Below are positions 17,271 to 25,713 of a DNA stretch of 64,000 nt, in pieces. The DNA is from Limnohabitans sp. T6-5 (GTDB taxonomy: Bacteria > Pseudomonadota > Gammaproteobacteria > Burkholderiales > Burkholderiaceae_C), in contig NZ_NERV01000002.1 in the NCBI RefSeq assembly GCF_003063315.1, positions 992,001-1,056,000 of the forward strand, given 5' to 3'. The translations under genes and the position numbers were made by a program. Below the pieces are notes generated by a model. The model was not told where the DNA came from. It saw only the letters and a program-made list of their open reading frames with translations, and ran no database searches. How positions within the stretch are numbered: position 1 is the first letter of the stretch; every line of letters starts with the position of its first letter.

Positions 17271-17478
17271 TCAATGCTGCAAGGCCCGCAGCACATCGGG
17301 CACGATGCTGTGTTCATGGACACCGATGAACATGGCCCCGATCGGGTCGCCAAAAGTGTCCAGCGTCGCAGGTCCCTGCAAGCGCAAATCGGGCTGGGCC
17401 TGACCGTCTGCATTCAGGACGCCACACTGCGCAGCCACTGCCAGGCCCAGGTGGCAGTGGTGGGCACGAGCAGCGGGA
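17271..17478 (-). pseudogene. C-terminal fossil of the FAD/NAD(P)-binding protein
   Basis: The minus strand reads CHLGLAVAAQCG, ADGQAQPDLRLQGPATLDTF, GDPIGAMFIG and SIVPDVLRALQ in order. These match the last 65 or so residues of the intact protein at 45307-46836 (CHLGLAVDANCC ... IVPDVLRHLQ). No start or upstream part of the gene is left. It abuts the regulator fossil on its right. Confidence 0.82.
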
Positions 17479-17479
17479 G

Positions 17480-17725
17480 TTGCAGCCGGGATCCACCGCA
17501 ATCGACGTGACGATGCCCACGCATCCAGACCTGCAGCGTGAGTCCGGTGAGGCGTTTGCCATGTCGCACAAAAATCTCGACACCGCGTTCATCCTGCAGA
17601 TCGCAAATTCATCGGGCCACCGGGCTAGCACGCGAACAGCATGTGAGCCACTTCGATCAGGTTGAAGCCGCAGCGCACGGCTTCGCACGACCATTTGAGT
17701 TGGTGAAATTTCAAGGCTCAAACCG
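17480..17725 (-). pseudogene. Collapsed CysB-type LysR regulator gene
   Basis: Two separated pieces of a CysB-type regulator remain. VGIVTSIAVDPG matches the effector-domain segment VGIVASIAVDPD of the intact gene at 35156-36082. The N-terminal region around 17560-17725 still shows the EAVRCGFNL and FVRHGKRLTGLT-like codons, with frameshifts and deletions. The middle of the gene is gone. Confidence 0.72.
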
Positions 17726-17751
17726 GAGATTTTTGCGGAGGGACAGCCGCT

Positions 17752-17967
17752 TTACAGTTTCGCAATCGACACTTCGGTCGACTTGACCAGGGCGACCACT
17801 TCGGAGCCCACCTTGAGCGCCAAGTCGTCCACCGAGCGGGTGGTGATGACCGAGGTCACGATGCCCCAGGGGGTCTCGACGTCGATCTCGGAGACGACAT
17901 CGCCACGGATGATCTCTTTGATCTTTCCTTTGAATTGGTTGCGAACGTTGATGGCTTGAATGGACAT
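17752..17967 (-). CDS. Mop/TOBE-domain molybdopterin-binding protein, copy 1
   Basis: 71-residue single Mop (TOBE-like) domain, predicted to bind molybdate or a related oxyanion. AAGGAG precedes the ATG at 17967. The protein is identical to copy 2 (37488-37703), although the DNA has several synonymous differences. It therefore appears to be kept under selection while its neighbours here (regulator fossil, deleted ssuB) have decayed. In copy 2 the gene sits between a monooxygenase and ssuB. A role in sulfonate uptake or metal-cofactor supply is not established. Confidence 0.83.
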   Translation of the reverse strand: MSIQAINVRNQFKGKIKEIIRGDVVSEIDVETPWGIVTSVITTRSVDDLALKVGSEVVALVKSTEVSIAKL

Positions 17968-18004
17968 GGTTTTCTCCTTGAAAAGTCCGTTTGAAAAAAG
18001 AGGT

Positions 18005-18559
18005 TCAGATGGCCCAGCGCAGGCCGCAGGCGGGGGTGGTGATCCACGCCGTGTCGACGCTGGGCTCGGGGTCTTCGCGTTGCAGCACGCGGTCGAGGAT
18101 GCGTTTTTCAGTCGCCGCAAAGCGGGCATCGCCACGCGAACGTGGGCGCGGCAGGTCAATGCGTTCATCGAGCGCAATCGCGCCGTCTTCGATCAGGATC
18201 ACGCGGTCGGCCAGGGCCACGGCTTCTTGCACGTCATGAGTGACCAACAGAGCGGTAAAGCCGTTGGCCTTCCAAAGGTTTTCGATCAGCTCGTGCATCT
18301 CGATGCGGGTGAGTGCATCGAGCGCGCCCAGCGGTTCGTCGAGCAGCAGGTCGCCTTGTGTGGCGGGCTCCAGCCCCGCCACCAGGCGCAGCAAGGTGCT
18401 CTTGCCGCAGCCGCTGCGGCCCACGATGGCGACAAACTCGCCAGGTTCGATCACCAGCTCAGTGCCTTGCAGCACGCGGCGCTGTCCATAGATTTTGCCC
18501 AAGGCAAGGGCCTGCACGCGCACGACTCCCTGCCCTATGGATGTATTGTGTTCCGTCAT
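18005..18559 (-). pseudogene. ssuB copy with internal in-frame deletion
   Basis: 184 codons against 270 in the intact ssuB at 37741-38553; outside the gap the two proteins align closely end to end. Walker A (GRSGCGKST) and the H-loop (LLVTHD) remain, but about 86 codons holding the Q-loop, the LSGGQ signature and most of Walker B are missing. The join falls at LLLDEPLG, where both boundary sequences contain AGCAGCAG on the plus strand. Without the signature motif it cannot hydrolyse ATP as an ABC subunit. The frame is still open, so a truncated protein may be made. Confidence 0.85.
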
Positions 18560-18721
18560 GTCGTTTTCTCGTTCTGAGGTTTTCACCGGTCGCAAGACAA
18601 CGACTTTTATTGCGCTTTGATATACAAAAAACGATGAAGGATGTGCCGCGCCAAAAAAAGTAAATATGTTTGTGCGCATTTTTTCGTGGACCACCGAGGA
18701 TTGGAGTGATCCAATTCATGC

Positions 18722-18925
18722 ATGACCACACACAAAACATCCAACACCAACCCATCAGATTTTGACCACAGTGCACACGCGACAAACGAATTTTTTATTG
18801 CATTCGCCATCGCCATGATCATCGTGGCCGCCATCTCTCTGACGGTCGCACTGTTCACGCCTTCAACGGCTAGGTTTCATGCCACTTCGGCATCAGCAGC
18901 CACCTTCACTGCAGGCCTTTGCTGA
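18722..18925 (+). CDS. Possible small single-span membrane protein
   Basis: 67-codon frame with a polar, His/Asn-rich N-terminus (about 20 residues), a convincing hydrophobic span FFIAFAIAMIIVAAISLTVA, and a short tail. It is transcribed toward the GST gene and overlaps its 3' end by 49 bases. GGAG lies 14-17 bases before the ATG, further than ideal. I do not recognise a family. It is the only coding potential between the broken ssuB and the GST gene. Confidence 0.4.
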   Translation: MTTHKTSNTNPSDFDHSAHATNEFFIAFAIAMIIVAAISLTVALFTPSTARFHATSASAATFTAGLC

Positions 18926-19491
18926 TAGCGCAAGTAATACGCATCCAGCGTTTCGTCTTTGAAAGGCTTGCCCGGCGCACGTGCAAGCCAACCCAAAAAC
19001 ACCCCGAGATAAGCATCTGCAATGGTAAAGCGCTCGCCCACCAGCCAGGTGCGCGTTTGCAAATGCGCCGCGATGGGTGCAAGCGCTGCGCGCAAGAGCG
19101 CGATGCCACTGGCACGCACCTGATCATGTTGTGCCGCATCTGCGTGGTAGCGCCCTGGCCGGTTGATCGGCCGGAACGATCCGGTGTGCACCTCGCTGCT
19201 GAGGTATCCCAACCAAGACTGGATTTGGGCACGCTCCACACTGCCAGCAGGCGCAAACAAGCTGGTGCCGGGCACCAGGTCAGCCAGAAAAGGCAAGATG
19301 ACCGTGTTCTCGGCGATCACCGTGCCATCGTCCAGCTGCAAGGCGGGCACGCGCCCAAACGGGCTGACCTGCTTGTGCAGGCCTTGCGGGTCGGTGAGCG
19401 ACACCGTCACCACCTCGACAGGCAAGTCCAATTCTTGAACCACAACATGGCTGGCAAAGCTGCAAGCCCCGGGTGCGATGTACAGTTTCAT
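18877..19491 (-). CDS. Glutathione S-transferase family protein
   Basis: 204-residue GST: thioredoxin-like N-domain beginning MKLYIAPGACSFASHV, with the cis-proline segment GRVPALQLDDGTVIAENTVI (glutathione-binding VPAL and ENT), and an alpha-helical C-domain with FTIADAYLGVFL. The ATG at 19491 has GAGG upstream and starts nine bases after the sulfatase stop. It resembles the beta-class GstA group. As last gene of the sulfonate/sulfate-ester operon it may use glutathione on an organosulfur compound or its product; that is inference. Confidence 0.87.
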   Translation of the reverse strand: MKLYIAPGACSFASHVVVQELDLPVEVVTVSLTDPQGLHKQVSPFGRVPALQLDDGTVIAENTVILPFLADLVPGTSLFAPAGSVERAQIQSWLGYLSSEVHTGSFRPINRPGRYHADAAQHDQVRASGIALLRAALAPIAAHLQTRTWLVGERFTIADAYLGVFLGWLARAPGKPFKDETLDAYYLRYQQRPAVKVAADAEVA

Positions 19492-19499
19492 GAGCGTCC

Positions 19500-20831
19500 T
19501 CAAATCTTGTCGCGCGTGGCGCGCTCGGGTTGGTAGCGGTCGGCCTGGATGTCAGGCGTCACACCGTGGGTGAACACCTCGTCGGTGATCGGGATGAACT
19601 GGGCGTTCCAGTCTTCCCACTTCTGGCGCAGGCGGGCAAAGACTTCGGGCAGCTTGTCTTTGAGGTTGGCCCGCTCCAGCGTGTCAGTGACCACATCAAA
19701 CAAAAACTCATGCTCATTGATCTTGAGGTACTTGTAGGGCCCCTCGCGCACCGCCCGCTGGGCCTGCGCCTTGTAGCGCCAGAACAGGCTGCGCTCGCGC
19801 ACCGGGGCCTGGCCCTGCAACACGGGCAAGATGTTCTCGCCGTCGGGCGCGTAGTCGGGGTGGGGCTGAATGCCCGCCGCAGCCAGCAAAGTGGGCAGCC
19901 AGTCCATGCTGATGCTCACTTGCTCACTCACCTGTGGCCGCACGCCTGCAGGCCAGCGCAACAGCGTGGGCACGCGCAAGCCGCCTTCGAGCAGCTCGGT
20001 CTTTTGCCCGGTGAAGGGCCAGGTCTTGGCAAAGCGCTCACCGCCGTTATCGCTGCTGAACACCACGATGGTGTTCTCATCTAAGCCCTGCGACTTGAGC
20101 TGACCCAGCACCTGCCCCACTGCCTTGTCCAGCGAGCGCACCATGCGCGCATAGGTCGCGAGGTTGCCGCCGTCGTAATGGAACAGGTCTTTCAGATTGC
20201 GCGAGACCTCTTCGTCATCCGGACCCACCCAGGGCCAGTGCGGTGCGGTGAAGTGCAGCGACAAAAAGAAGGGCTTGTCGCTCGATTGCTCACCGATCCA
20301 GCCACTGGCCTCGTCGGCCAGCAGTTGGGTGTAATAGCCCACCCTTTCCACCGGCACTTCGCCTTCGTACAGGTCACGCGGCACCGCCTCGCCCACGCCT
20401 GGCTTGTGCGTGAAGTAATCGATGGCACCGCCATAGTTGCCAAAGAAACGCTGGTAACCACTCTTGAGCGGCCCGAAGCTGGGCAAGCTGCCCAAGTGCC
20501 ACTTGCCGATCAGCGCGGTGTTGTAGCCCGCATCGCGCAGCAGCGACGGCAGCGTGGGGTGCTCTGGCGGCAAGCCGTAGCGCTGCGCTTGCCGCACCAA
20601 AGGCTCCTCCAGCCCACCGCGAAAGTGGTACTGGTAACGCCCGGTGATCAGCGCAAAGCGCGTGGCCGAGCACACCGCCGAGTTGGCATAGGCCTGCGTG
20701 AAGCGCACGCCCTCGGTGGCCATCTGGTCCAGGTGGGGCGTGGTGAAGGCGGTCTGGCCATACACGCTCAAATCGGCCCAGCCCAAGTCATCGGCCAGAA
20801 TGAAAACGATATTGGGTTGCTTGGCAGTCAT
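19500..20831 (-). CDS. Type I sulfatase (CxAxR formylglycine motif), cytosolic
   Basis: 443-residue sulfatase that would hydrolyse sulfate esters to alcohol and sulfate. Metal-binding DD is at 14-15 (FILADDLGW). The formylglycine motif is C54-S-A-T-R58 followed by the TGR element; most bacterial enzymes have CxPxR, here alanine replaces proline. GKWHLG and SSDNGG (further metal and sulfate ligands) are present. No signal peptide is visible, so it acts in the cytosol on imported esters. It starts four bases after the binding-protein gene in the same operon. A separate formylglycine-generating enzyme is required and is not in the window. Confidence 0.9.
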   Translation of the reverse strand: MTAKQPNIVFILADDLGWADLSVYGQTAFTTPHLDQMATEGVRFTQAYANSAVCSATRFALITGRYQYHFRGGLEEPLVRQAQRYGLPPEHPTLPSLLRDAGYNTALIGKWHLGSLPSFGPLKSGYQRFFGNYGGAIDYFTHKPGVGEAVPRDLYEGEVPVERVGYYTQLLADEASGWIGEQSSDKPFFLSLHFTAPHWPWVGPDDEEVSRNLKDLFHYDGGNLATYARMVRSLDKAVGQVLGQLKSQGLDENTIVVFSSDNGGERFAKTWPFTGQKTELLEGGLRVPTLLRWPAGVRPQVSEQVSISMDWLPTLLAAAGIQPHPDYAPDGENILPVLQGQAPVRERSLFWRYKAQAQRAVREGPYKYLKINEHEFLFDVVTDTLERANLKDKLPEVFARLRQKWEDWNAQFIPITDEVFTHGVTPDIQADRYQPERATRDKI

Positions 20832-20835
20832 GACT

Positions 20836-21945
20836 TCATTTCGCCTTGACTTTGATGGCCTTACCCTGCGCGTCCAGCTCGGTCCAGAAATTCTCCAGCT
20901 TCAGGTCCTTGACAGCCTGCAGCACAAACTGCGGGGCAAACCAGTCCTTGACGTTGTAGGCCTGACGGATCAAGCCCAACTTCAGGCCCTCGTCCACCAC
21001 ACGCTGGTAGTCGGCCACCAGGTCGTCGTCGATCAGTGGCGAAAAACGTTCTTTCAGGTTTTCACCCTCCAACTCCGAGCGGATGCCCAGCTCGGGGTTG
21101 CCGCTGTGCTCGACCGACAGTTTGATGAAGGCTTCGCGGTTGGACTCTTGTGACGCGAAATGCGCCGCACGCACCAGCTGCTTAACCAAGCGGGCAGTGA
21201 CTTCGGGGTATTTGGCAATGAAGTCCTCGGTGGCCAACACGCCCGCATCGATCTTGAACTCCGCGCCGCGCCCCTTGGTGCTGATGGGGATGTTCACGCC
21301 CTTGTCCTTGAGCAGGAACAGGTCCGAGCCGCCAAAGGTGGCATCGATCTCTTTGGCCACCACCGCCGTCTTGGAGCTGGGCCAATCCAGGTTGATCAGC
21401 TTCACGTCTTTTTCGGTCAAACCCGCCGAAGCCAGCAGGTTGTCAAACGGCCGCTGGTACGCCGTGCCTTTGAGGACCGAAATTTTCTTGCCTTTCAGGT
21501 CGGCCACGGTCTTGATGTCCACGCCGGGCGCGGTGGCCAGATAACTGTTGGAACCCCTGCCTGAAGCAAAGATGTATTTGGTGGGCAAGCCGCGTGCGCG
21601 GCCGATGACCGAGGCCAGATCGCCCAGGAACACCACGTCGAGCTGTTTGGCCGCCAGGCCCTCGGCAATGACCGGGCCTGCACCCCGAAAGAAGTTCCAC
21701 TCGATCTTGATGCCGTCTTTGGCGAACTCTTGCTCCAGCCATTTGTTGGATTGCAGCACCGTGAGCGGACCCGCACTGACAGATGGTTTGCCTGCCGTAC
21801 CCAGGTCAGGCGAGCCGATGCGGATGACGGTGGGTGCATCGGCTGCGTTCGCAGCGGACGACCACAGCAGCGCCGAGCTGGCGACAGCGAACAGCGCCGA
21901 AGCCACCACGCGGCGGGGGATGCGATGAGTGAGGGATGTTGTCAT
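20836..21945 (-). CDS. Sulfonate/sulfate-ester ABC transporter substrate-binding protein 1
   Basis: 369-residue periplasmic binding protein of the SsuA/TauA/NMT1-like class, with a signal peptide to about residue 35 (SAANAAD). Typical segments are EGLAAKQLDVVFLGDLAS and DLKGKKISVLKGTAYQR. It sits between the ATPase gene (across a REP pair) and the sulfatase, so it probably delivers aromatic or alkyl sulfate esters or sulfonates. The operon has a second binding protein (24637-25713), and the two may have different ligands. Confidence 0.87.
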   Translation of the reverse strand: MTTSLTHRIPRRVVASALFAVASSALLWSSAANAADAPTVIRIGSPDLGTAGKPSVSAGPLTVLQSNKWLEQEFAKDGIKIEWNFFRGAGPVIAEGLAAKQLDVVFLGDLASVIGRARGLPTKYIFASGRGSNSYLATAPGVDIKTVADLKGKKISVLKGTAYQRPFDNLLASAGLTEKDVKLINLDWPSSKTAVVAKEIDATFGGSDLFLLKDKGVNIPISTKGRGAEFKIDAGVLATEDFIAKYPEVTARLVKQLVRAAHFASQESNREAFIKLSVEHSGNPELGIRSELEGENLKERFSPLIDDDLVADYQRVVDEGLKLGLIRQAYNVKDWFAPQFVLQAVKDLKLENFWTELDAQGKAIKVKAK

Positions 21946-21978
21946 GTTGTGCTTTCAATCAAAAAAGGAAGAAGTTGT

Positions 21979-22071
21979 GTAGTAGCGGCGCCCCCGCCGC
22001 GATGAGCCGGTTGAGCAGCTCACTGCGCGTTGTGGACAAACCGATCGCCGCGAGGGCGCGGCTCCTACAAA
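21979..22071. repeat. Inverted pair of REP-like elements (family 1)
   Basis: Two palindromic units, GTAGCGGCGCCCCCGCCGCG at 21982-22001 (+) and, on the minus strand, TGTAGGAGCCGCGCCCTCGC starting at 22070, face each other inside the operon between the ATPase and binding-protein genes. Such a pair could form a long hairpin in the mRNA and change the ratio of the upstream and downstream products. Confidence 0.75.
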
Positions 22072-22078
22072 AACGGGG

Positions 22079-22915
22079 TTACACGGCGAACTGCCACGCA
22101 TTGATGGAAGCTTGCTCGGGCAAGGGCTCGCGCAATGGCGGCTCGGCCAGCTCGGCGCTGGTGTGCTCGGCAAACTCGGCCAGCACCCGGTCTTTGACTT
22201 GGGCAAAGGCGTAGCTGGCGCGGTCGCGGGGGTGTGGCAGCTCTACCGGGATGGTGCGGCGGATGCGACCGGGGCGCGGCTCCATCACCACCACGCGGTC
22301 GCCCAAGTACACAGCTTCTTCCACGTCGTGCGTCACCAAAATCATGGTGATGCCCTCGCTCTGCCAGATGCGCTTGAGCTCTTGCTGCAGGTGGGCGCGG
22401 GTCATCGCGTCCAGTGCACCAAAAGGCTCGTCGAGCAGCAAGATCTCGGGCCGGTTGACCAGCGCACGCGCAATCGCTACGCGCTGCGACATGCCGCCTG
22501 ACAGTTGGTAGGGATAGGCCTTTTCAAAGCCCTGCAGACCCACCAGCGCAATGTGCTCACGCACCGCCTGGCGGCGCTGGCCTTCGGTCAGGTCAGAGTT
22601 GAGCAGGCCCAAACCAATGTTTTCTTCCACTGTGAGCCAGGGGAACAGGCGGTGCTCCTGGAACACAATGCCACGCTTCAAGCTGGTGCCTTTGACGCGC
22701 TGACCGTCGAGGGCGATCTGACCGTCGTAGCCTTCTTCGAGCCCGATGATCAGGCGCAGCAGCGTGCTCTTGCCGCAGCCGCTGGTGCCCACAATGCTCA
22801 CAAACTCGCCCGGTGCGATGCTCAGGTTAATGTCTTGCAACACAGGCAAGGTCTCGCCCTTGACCTGGTAGTTTTTGTAAAGGCCCGTGATGGCCAAAGT
22901 TCCGGCGTGTGCCAT
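22079..22915 (-). CDS. Sulfonate/sulfate-ester ABC transporter ATP-binding protein
   Basis: 278-residue ABC ATPase of the SsuB/TauB/nitrate-type group: Walker A GTSGCGKST, Q-loop FQEHRLFPW, signature LSGGMSQR, Walker [14 protein letters not shown] and H-loop VTHD are all present. The ATG at 22915 gives a normal N-terminus. It lies 11 bp after the permease gene at 22927. It would energise both permeases of the operon. Confidence 0.9.
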   Translation of the reverse strand: MAHAGTLAITGLYKNYQVKGETLPVLQDINLSIAPGEFVSIVGTSGCGKSTLLRLIIGLEEGYDGQIALDGQRVKGTSLKRGIVFQEHRLFPWLTVEENIGLGLLNSDLTEGQRRQAVREHIALVGLQGFEKAYPYQLSGGMSQRVAIARALVNRPEILLLDEPFGALDAMTRAHLQQELKRIWQSEGITMILVTHDVEEAVYLGDRVVVMEPRPGRIRRTIPVELPHPRDRASYAFAQVKDRVLAEFAEHTSAELAEPPLREPLPEQASINAWQFAV

Positions 22916-22926
22916 GAGTGACTCTT

Positions 22927-23703
22927 TCAATACTGGGCAATGGTGTTTTGACGCCATGCCAACAATCGTTTTTCAATCAATGACAGCGCGAGGTTGAGCA
23001 CATAGCCCACCGCACCGATCACCAGCACGCCGAACAGCACCAGGTCCATCCAGAAGTGCTCGCGCCCGTCGATCAAGGTGTTGCCAATGCCTTGGCCCGA
23101 CACCAGCAGGTATTCGGCCCCCAGCGTGGCCAGCCAGGAGTAGATGAGCGACAGGTGAATGCCCGTGAAGATGGACGGTGCCGCCGCAGGCAACACCACC
23201 CGCCGCCACAGCTGCAGTGGCGAAAAGGCAAACACCCGGGCCACCTCGATCAGCTCACGCGGCACGCTGCGAAAACCCTCAAAGGTGTTGAGCACCACCG
23301 GAAAGAACGCCGCCAGGGCAATGAAGGCGATCTTGGCGCTGTCGCCCAGGCCAAACCACACCGACAAGAGCGGAATCCACGCGAACAGCGAAATCTGCTT
23401 GAGCGTGTGAAAGCTCGGGCCCAGCAGCTTTTCAAACCAGCGCGACGCGCCCAGCAGCGAGCCAAACAACAGCCCCGCCAGCGTGCCGATCACAAAGCCC
23501 TGCGCATCGCGCCACAGGCTGGCCGACAACGCTGCCCACAAGTCACCACTGGCCACCTGCGCCACAGCGCGGTCCCAGACTGCCACGGGCGATACCAAGA
23601 TGGGCGAGGTGGACCATTTCAGTTCCACCGCCAACCACCACAACAGCAGCAAAGCCGATGGCAGCACCAAGCCGCGCAGATTTTTCAAATTCAAATTCAA
23701 CAT
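22927..23703 (-). CDS. Sulfonate/sulfate-ester ABC transporter permease 1
   Basis: 258-residue inner-membrane permease of the SsuC/TauC family with about six spans, the SVWFGLGDSAKIAFIALAAFFP region and the EVARVFAFSPLQLWRRVVLP coupling loop. It is encoded 12 bp after permease 2. Together they likely form a heterodimeric channel, whereas SsuC and TauC usually act as homodimers. Confidence 0.9.
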   Translation of the reverse strand: MLNLNLKNLRGLVLPSALLLLWWLAVELKWSTSPILVSPVAVWDRAVAQVASGDLWAALSASLWRDAQGFVIGTLAGLLFGSLLGASRWFEKLLGPSFHTLKQISLFAWIPLLSVWFGLGDSAKIAFIALAAFFPVVLNTFEGFRSVPRELIEVARVFAFSPLQLWRRVVLPAAAPSIFTGIHLSLIYSWLATLGAEYLLVSGQGIGNTLIDGREHFWMDLVLFGVLVIGAVGYVLNLALSLIEKRLLAWRQNTIAQY

Positions 23704-23715
23704 GCTCTGGCCCTC

Positions 23716-24624
23716 TCACAAACCCGGCTTGCGCCAGCGCAGCAAATGCGACTCGGCAGCGCCCAGCAGCTTGTCGATCAGGTAACCCAGCACGCCCACC
23801 ACCACCACGGCGGCCAACACGATGTCGAGCTGGAACAGCTGACGGCCATAGACGATCATGAAACCGATGCCCTCGGACGAGGCCAGCAACTCCACCACAA
23901 CCAATGCCAGCCAGGCGTGGGTGAAGCCGTAGCGCAGCCCGTTCCAGATCTGCGCCGTGGCGGCTGGGAACACCACCTTGGTGAGCAACTGCCAGCGCGT
24001 GAAGCGAAACACCTTGGCCACCTCCACATGCGCGTTGGCCACGCCCTGAATACCCTGGCAGGTGTTGACCGCCACCGGCACCAGCGCCGCCTTGGCAATC
24101 AGCAAGAACTTGAGCGCCTCGTCAATGCCCACCAGCAACATCAAGAGCGGCAGCCAGCCAATGACCGGCACCTGGCTGATGGCCTTGAACAGCGGAAACA
24201 CATAGGCGTTGAAGCTGCGCGACAAACCCAGCCCCACGCCCAGCGCCAGACCGACCGACGCGCCAATGCCAAAGCCATAGAGCACGCGCACCGCACTGAT
24301 CTGCAGGTTGTCCAGCAGCTCGCCCGAGCGGGTCAGGTCCACCAGCGTGGCCCACACTTGCTGCGGGCTGGGCAGCACCTGCAAGGCGATCCACTCGTGG
24401 TGGCTGGACAAAGCCCACAAGCCCAGCAAGAGCAAAGGCACTACCCAGGCGAGCAACCAGCCCACCGCCCAGGCGCGAAGCCCCTGCAGCCAAGCCCGGC
24501 TGCGCGCAGGCGCTTTTGGGCGGGCGGCTTCAGGCTGCGGCGTCACGGGCACTGACGAGGTGATTGCGGAGGACAAAACCGAAGGCACAGTGGCCGACAA
24601 CACCAAATTCAGAACAGCAGGCAT
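23716..24624 (-). CDS. Sulfonate/sulfate-ester ABC transporter permease 2
   Basis: 302-residue permease of the same family as permease 1, with an extra N-terminal region of about 50 residues rich in Ala, Pro and Arg before the first span (GWLLAWVVPLLLLGLWAL). The coupling loop is EVAKVFRFTRWQLLTKVVFP. The start is the ATG at 24624; a GTG at 24636 just after the upstream stop is the alternative. AtsB-type sulfate-ester permeases of pseudomonads also have duplicated permease units, which suits the sulfatase in this operon. Confidence 0.88.
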   Translation of the reverse strand: MPAVLNLVLSATVPSVLSSAITSSVPVTPQPEAARPKAPARSRAWLQGLRAWAVGWLLAWVVPLLLLGLWALSSHHEWIALQVLPSPQQVWATLVDLTRSGELLDNLQISAVRVLYGFGIGASVGLALGVGLGLSRSFNAYVFPLFKAISQVPVIGWLPLLMLLVGIDEALKFLLIAKAALVPVAVNTCQGIQGVANAHVEVAKVFRFTRWQLLTKVVFPAATAQIWNGLRYGFTHAWLALVVVELLASSEGIGFMIVYGRQLFQLDIVLAAVVVVGVLGYLIDKLLGAAESHLLRWRKPGL

Positions 24625-24636
24625 CCGACACCCCAC

Positions 24637-25713
24637 TCAGCGGCCGACCTGCTGGCCGTTGGCCGCGTAGGCAGGCCAGTAGCCTTCCAGCTTGAGTTCC
24701 TTCAGCGCGGCGTTCAGGTAGCTGCGGTCAAACCAGCTGTCGATCTCGGGCTTGCCTCGGGTCAGCTTGAGGTCAAACGACTCGTTGGCCGCATCTTTGT
24801 AACGCGCCACCAAGAAAGGATCGAGCAACGGCGAGAGGCGCACGCGCAGCGGCTGGCCAATGAAGTCTTCGCGCCAGATCTTGTCGGGGTACTCGGCCTT
24901 GCCCCAAGCGTCAAACAGCTCGGCACGGCGGTTTTCGTCCGAGTATTTGTGGGCGTATCTCACAATCACTTTGACCACGCGCTCCACCGCTTTGGGGTAC
25001 TTGGCGGCAAACTCGTCGGTCACCAGCAATGCGGTCTGGCGGGTGTACTTGAAGTTGTCTTCGTGCGCAGACCAGATGATTTTGGCCAGCCCCTTGTCAC
25101 GCAGGTTGAAGAGACCCACGTAATCAAAACTCGCGTCAATGTCTTTGGACACCAGCGCCGCCGCCGCCGCCGCCGGGTCCAGGTTGATCAGCTTGACGTC
25201 TTTTTCTTTCAGGCCGTGGTCGGCCAGTGCGCGCACGGCAGCCAGGTGCAGGTTGGTGCCCTTGAACACGGACACCTTTTTGCCACGCAGGTCTTCGATG
25301 CGGCGGATGGCGGACTCGGGCGCCACGCCCAGGTACAAACCATTGCGCACGCCACTGCCCAAAATGATCTTGGTCTTGACCCCGGCAGCGCGGTGCACGA
25401 TGGAAGGCAAGTCGCCCTGCCAGGCCAGGTCCAGCTGCTTGTTGACCAGCGCCTCGTTCACAGCGGGGCCAGCGCCCTTGAAAAAAATCCACTCGACCTT
25501 GGTGCCGTCCTTGCGGAACTCTTCTTCAATCACCTTGTCCGTATAAGCCAGCGCCGTGGTGCTGCCACCATGGCGCACCGGGTTGCCCACGCCCCCGGTG
25601 GCCACACCAATGCGGATCACGGCGGCCGCCTCTGTTTTGGCGTCTTGCGCCTGCGCCACTGCGCCCCCCAACAGGCCCCAAGCCAAAGCCCAAAGGGCAA
25701 TTCGTCTGTTCAT
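24637..25713 (-). CDS. Sulfonate/sulfate-ester ABC transporter substrate-binding protein 2
   Basis: 358-residue periplasmic binding protein with signal peptide (to about residue 23, AVAQAQD). AAGGAG six bases before the ATG at 25713 fixes the start. Segments VNKQLDLAWQGDLPS and DLRGKKVSVFKGTNLH mark the SsuA/AtsR-like class. It is the first gene of the seven-gene minus-strand operon; the promoter should lie in 25714-25940, where ACGAATCA and AAGAAAT words also found upstream of other sulfur operons occur. Confidence 0.87.
   Translation of the reverse strand: MNRRIALWALAWGLLGGAVAQAQDAKTEAAAVIRIGVATGGVGNPVRHGGSTTALAYTDKVIEEEFRKDGTKVEWIFFKGAGPAVNEALVNKQLDLAWQGDLPSIVHRAAGVKTKIILGSGVRNGLYLGVAPESAIRRIEDLRGKKVSVFKGTNLHLAAVRALADHGLKEKDVKLINLDPAAAAAALVSKDIDASFDYVGLFNLRDKGLAKIIWSAHEDNFKYTRQTALLVTDEFAAKYPKAVERVVKVIVRYAHKYSDENRRAELFDAWGKAEYPDKIWREDFIGQPLRVRLSPLLDPFLVARYKDAANESFDLKLTRGKPEIDSWFDRSYLNAALKELKLEGYWPAYAANGQQVGR

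Noticed and set aside
23056..24555. 499-codon frame on the plus strand
   Set aside because: Antisense to two well-supported permease genes; its composition (Gln/His/Arg-rich) is the usual shadow of high-GC membrane-protein genes.
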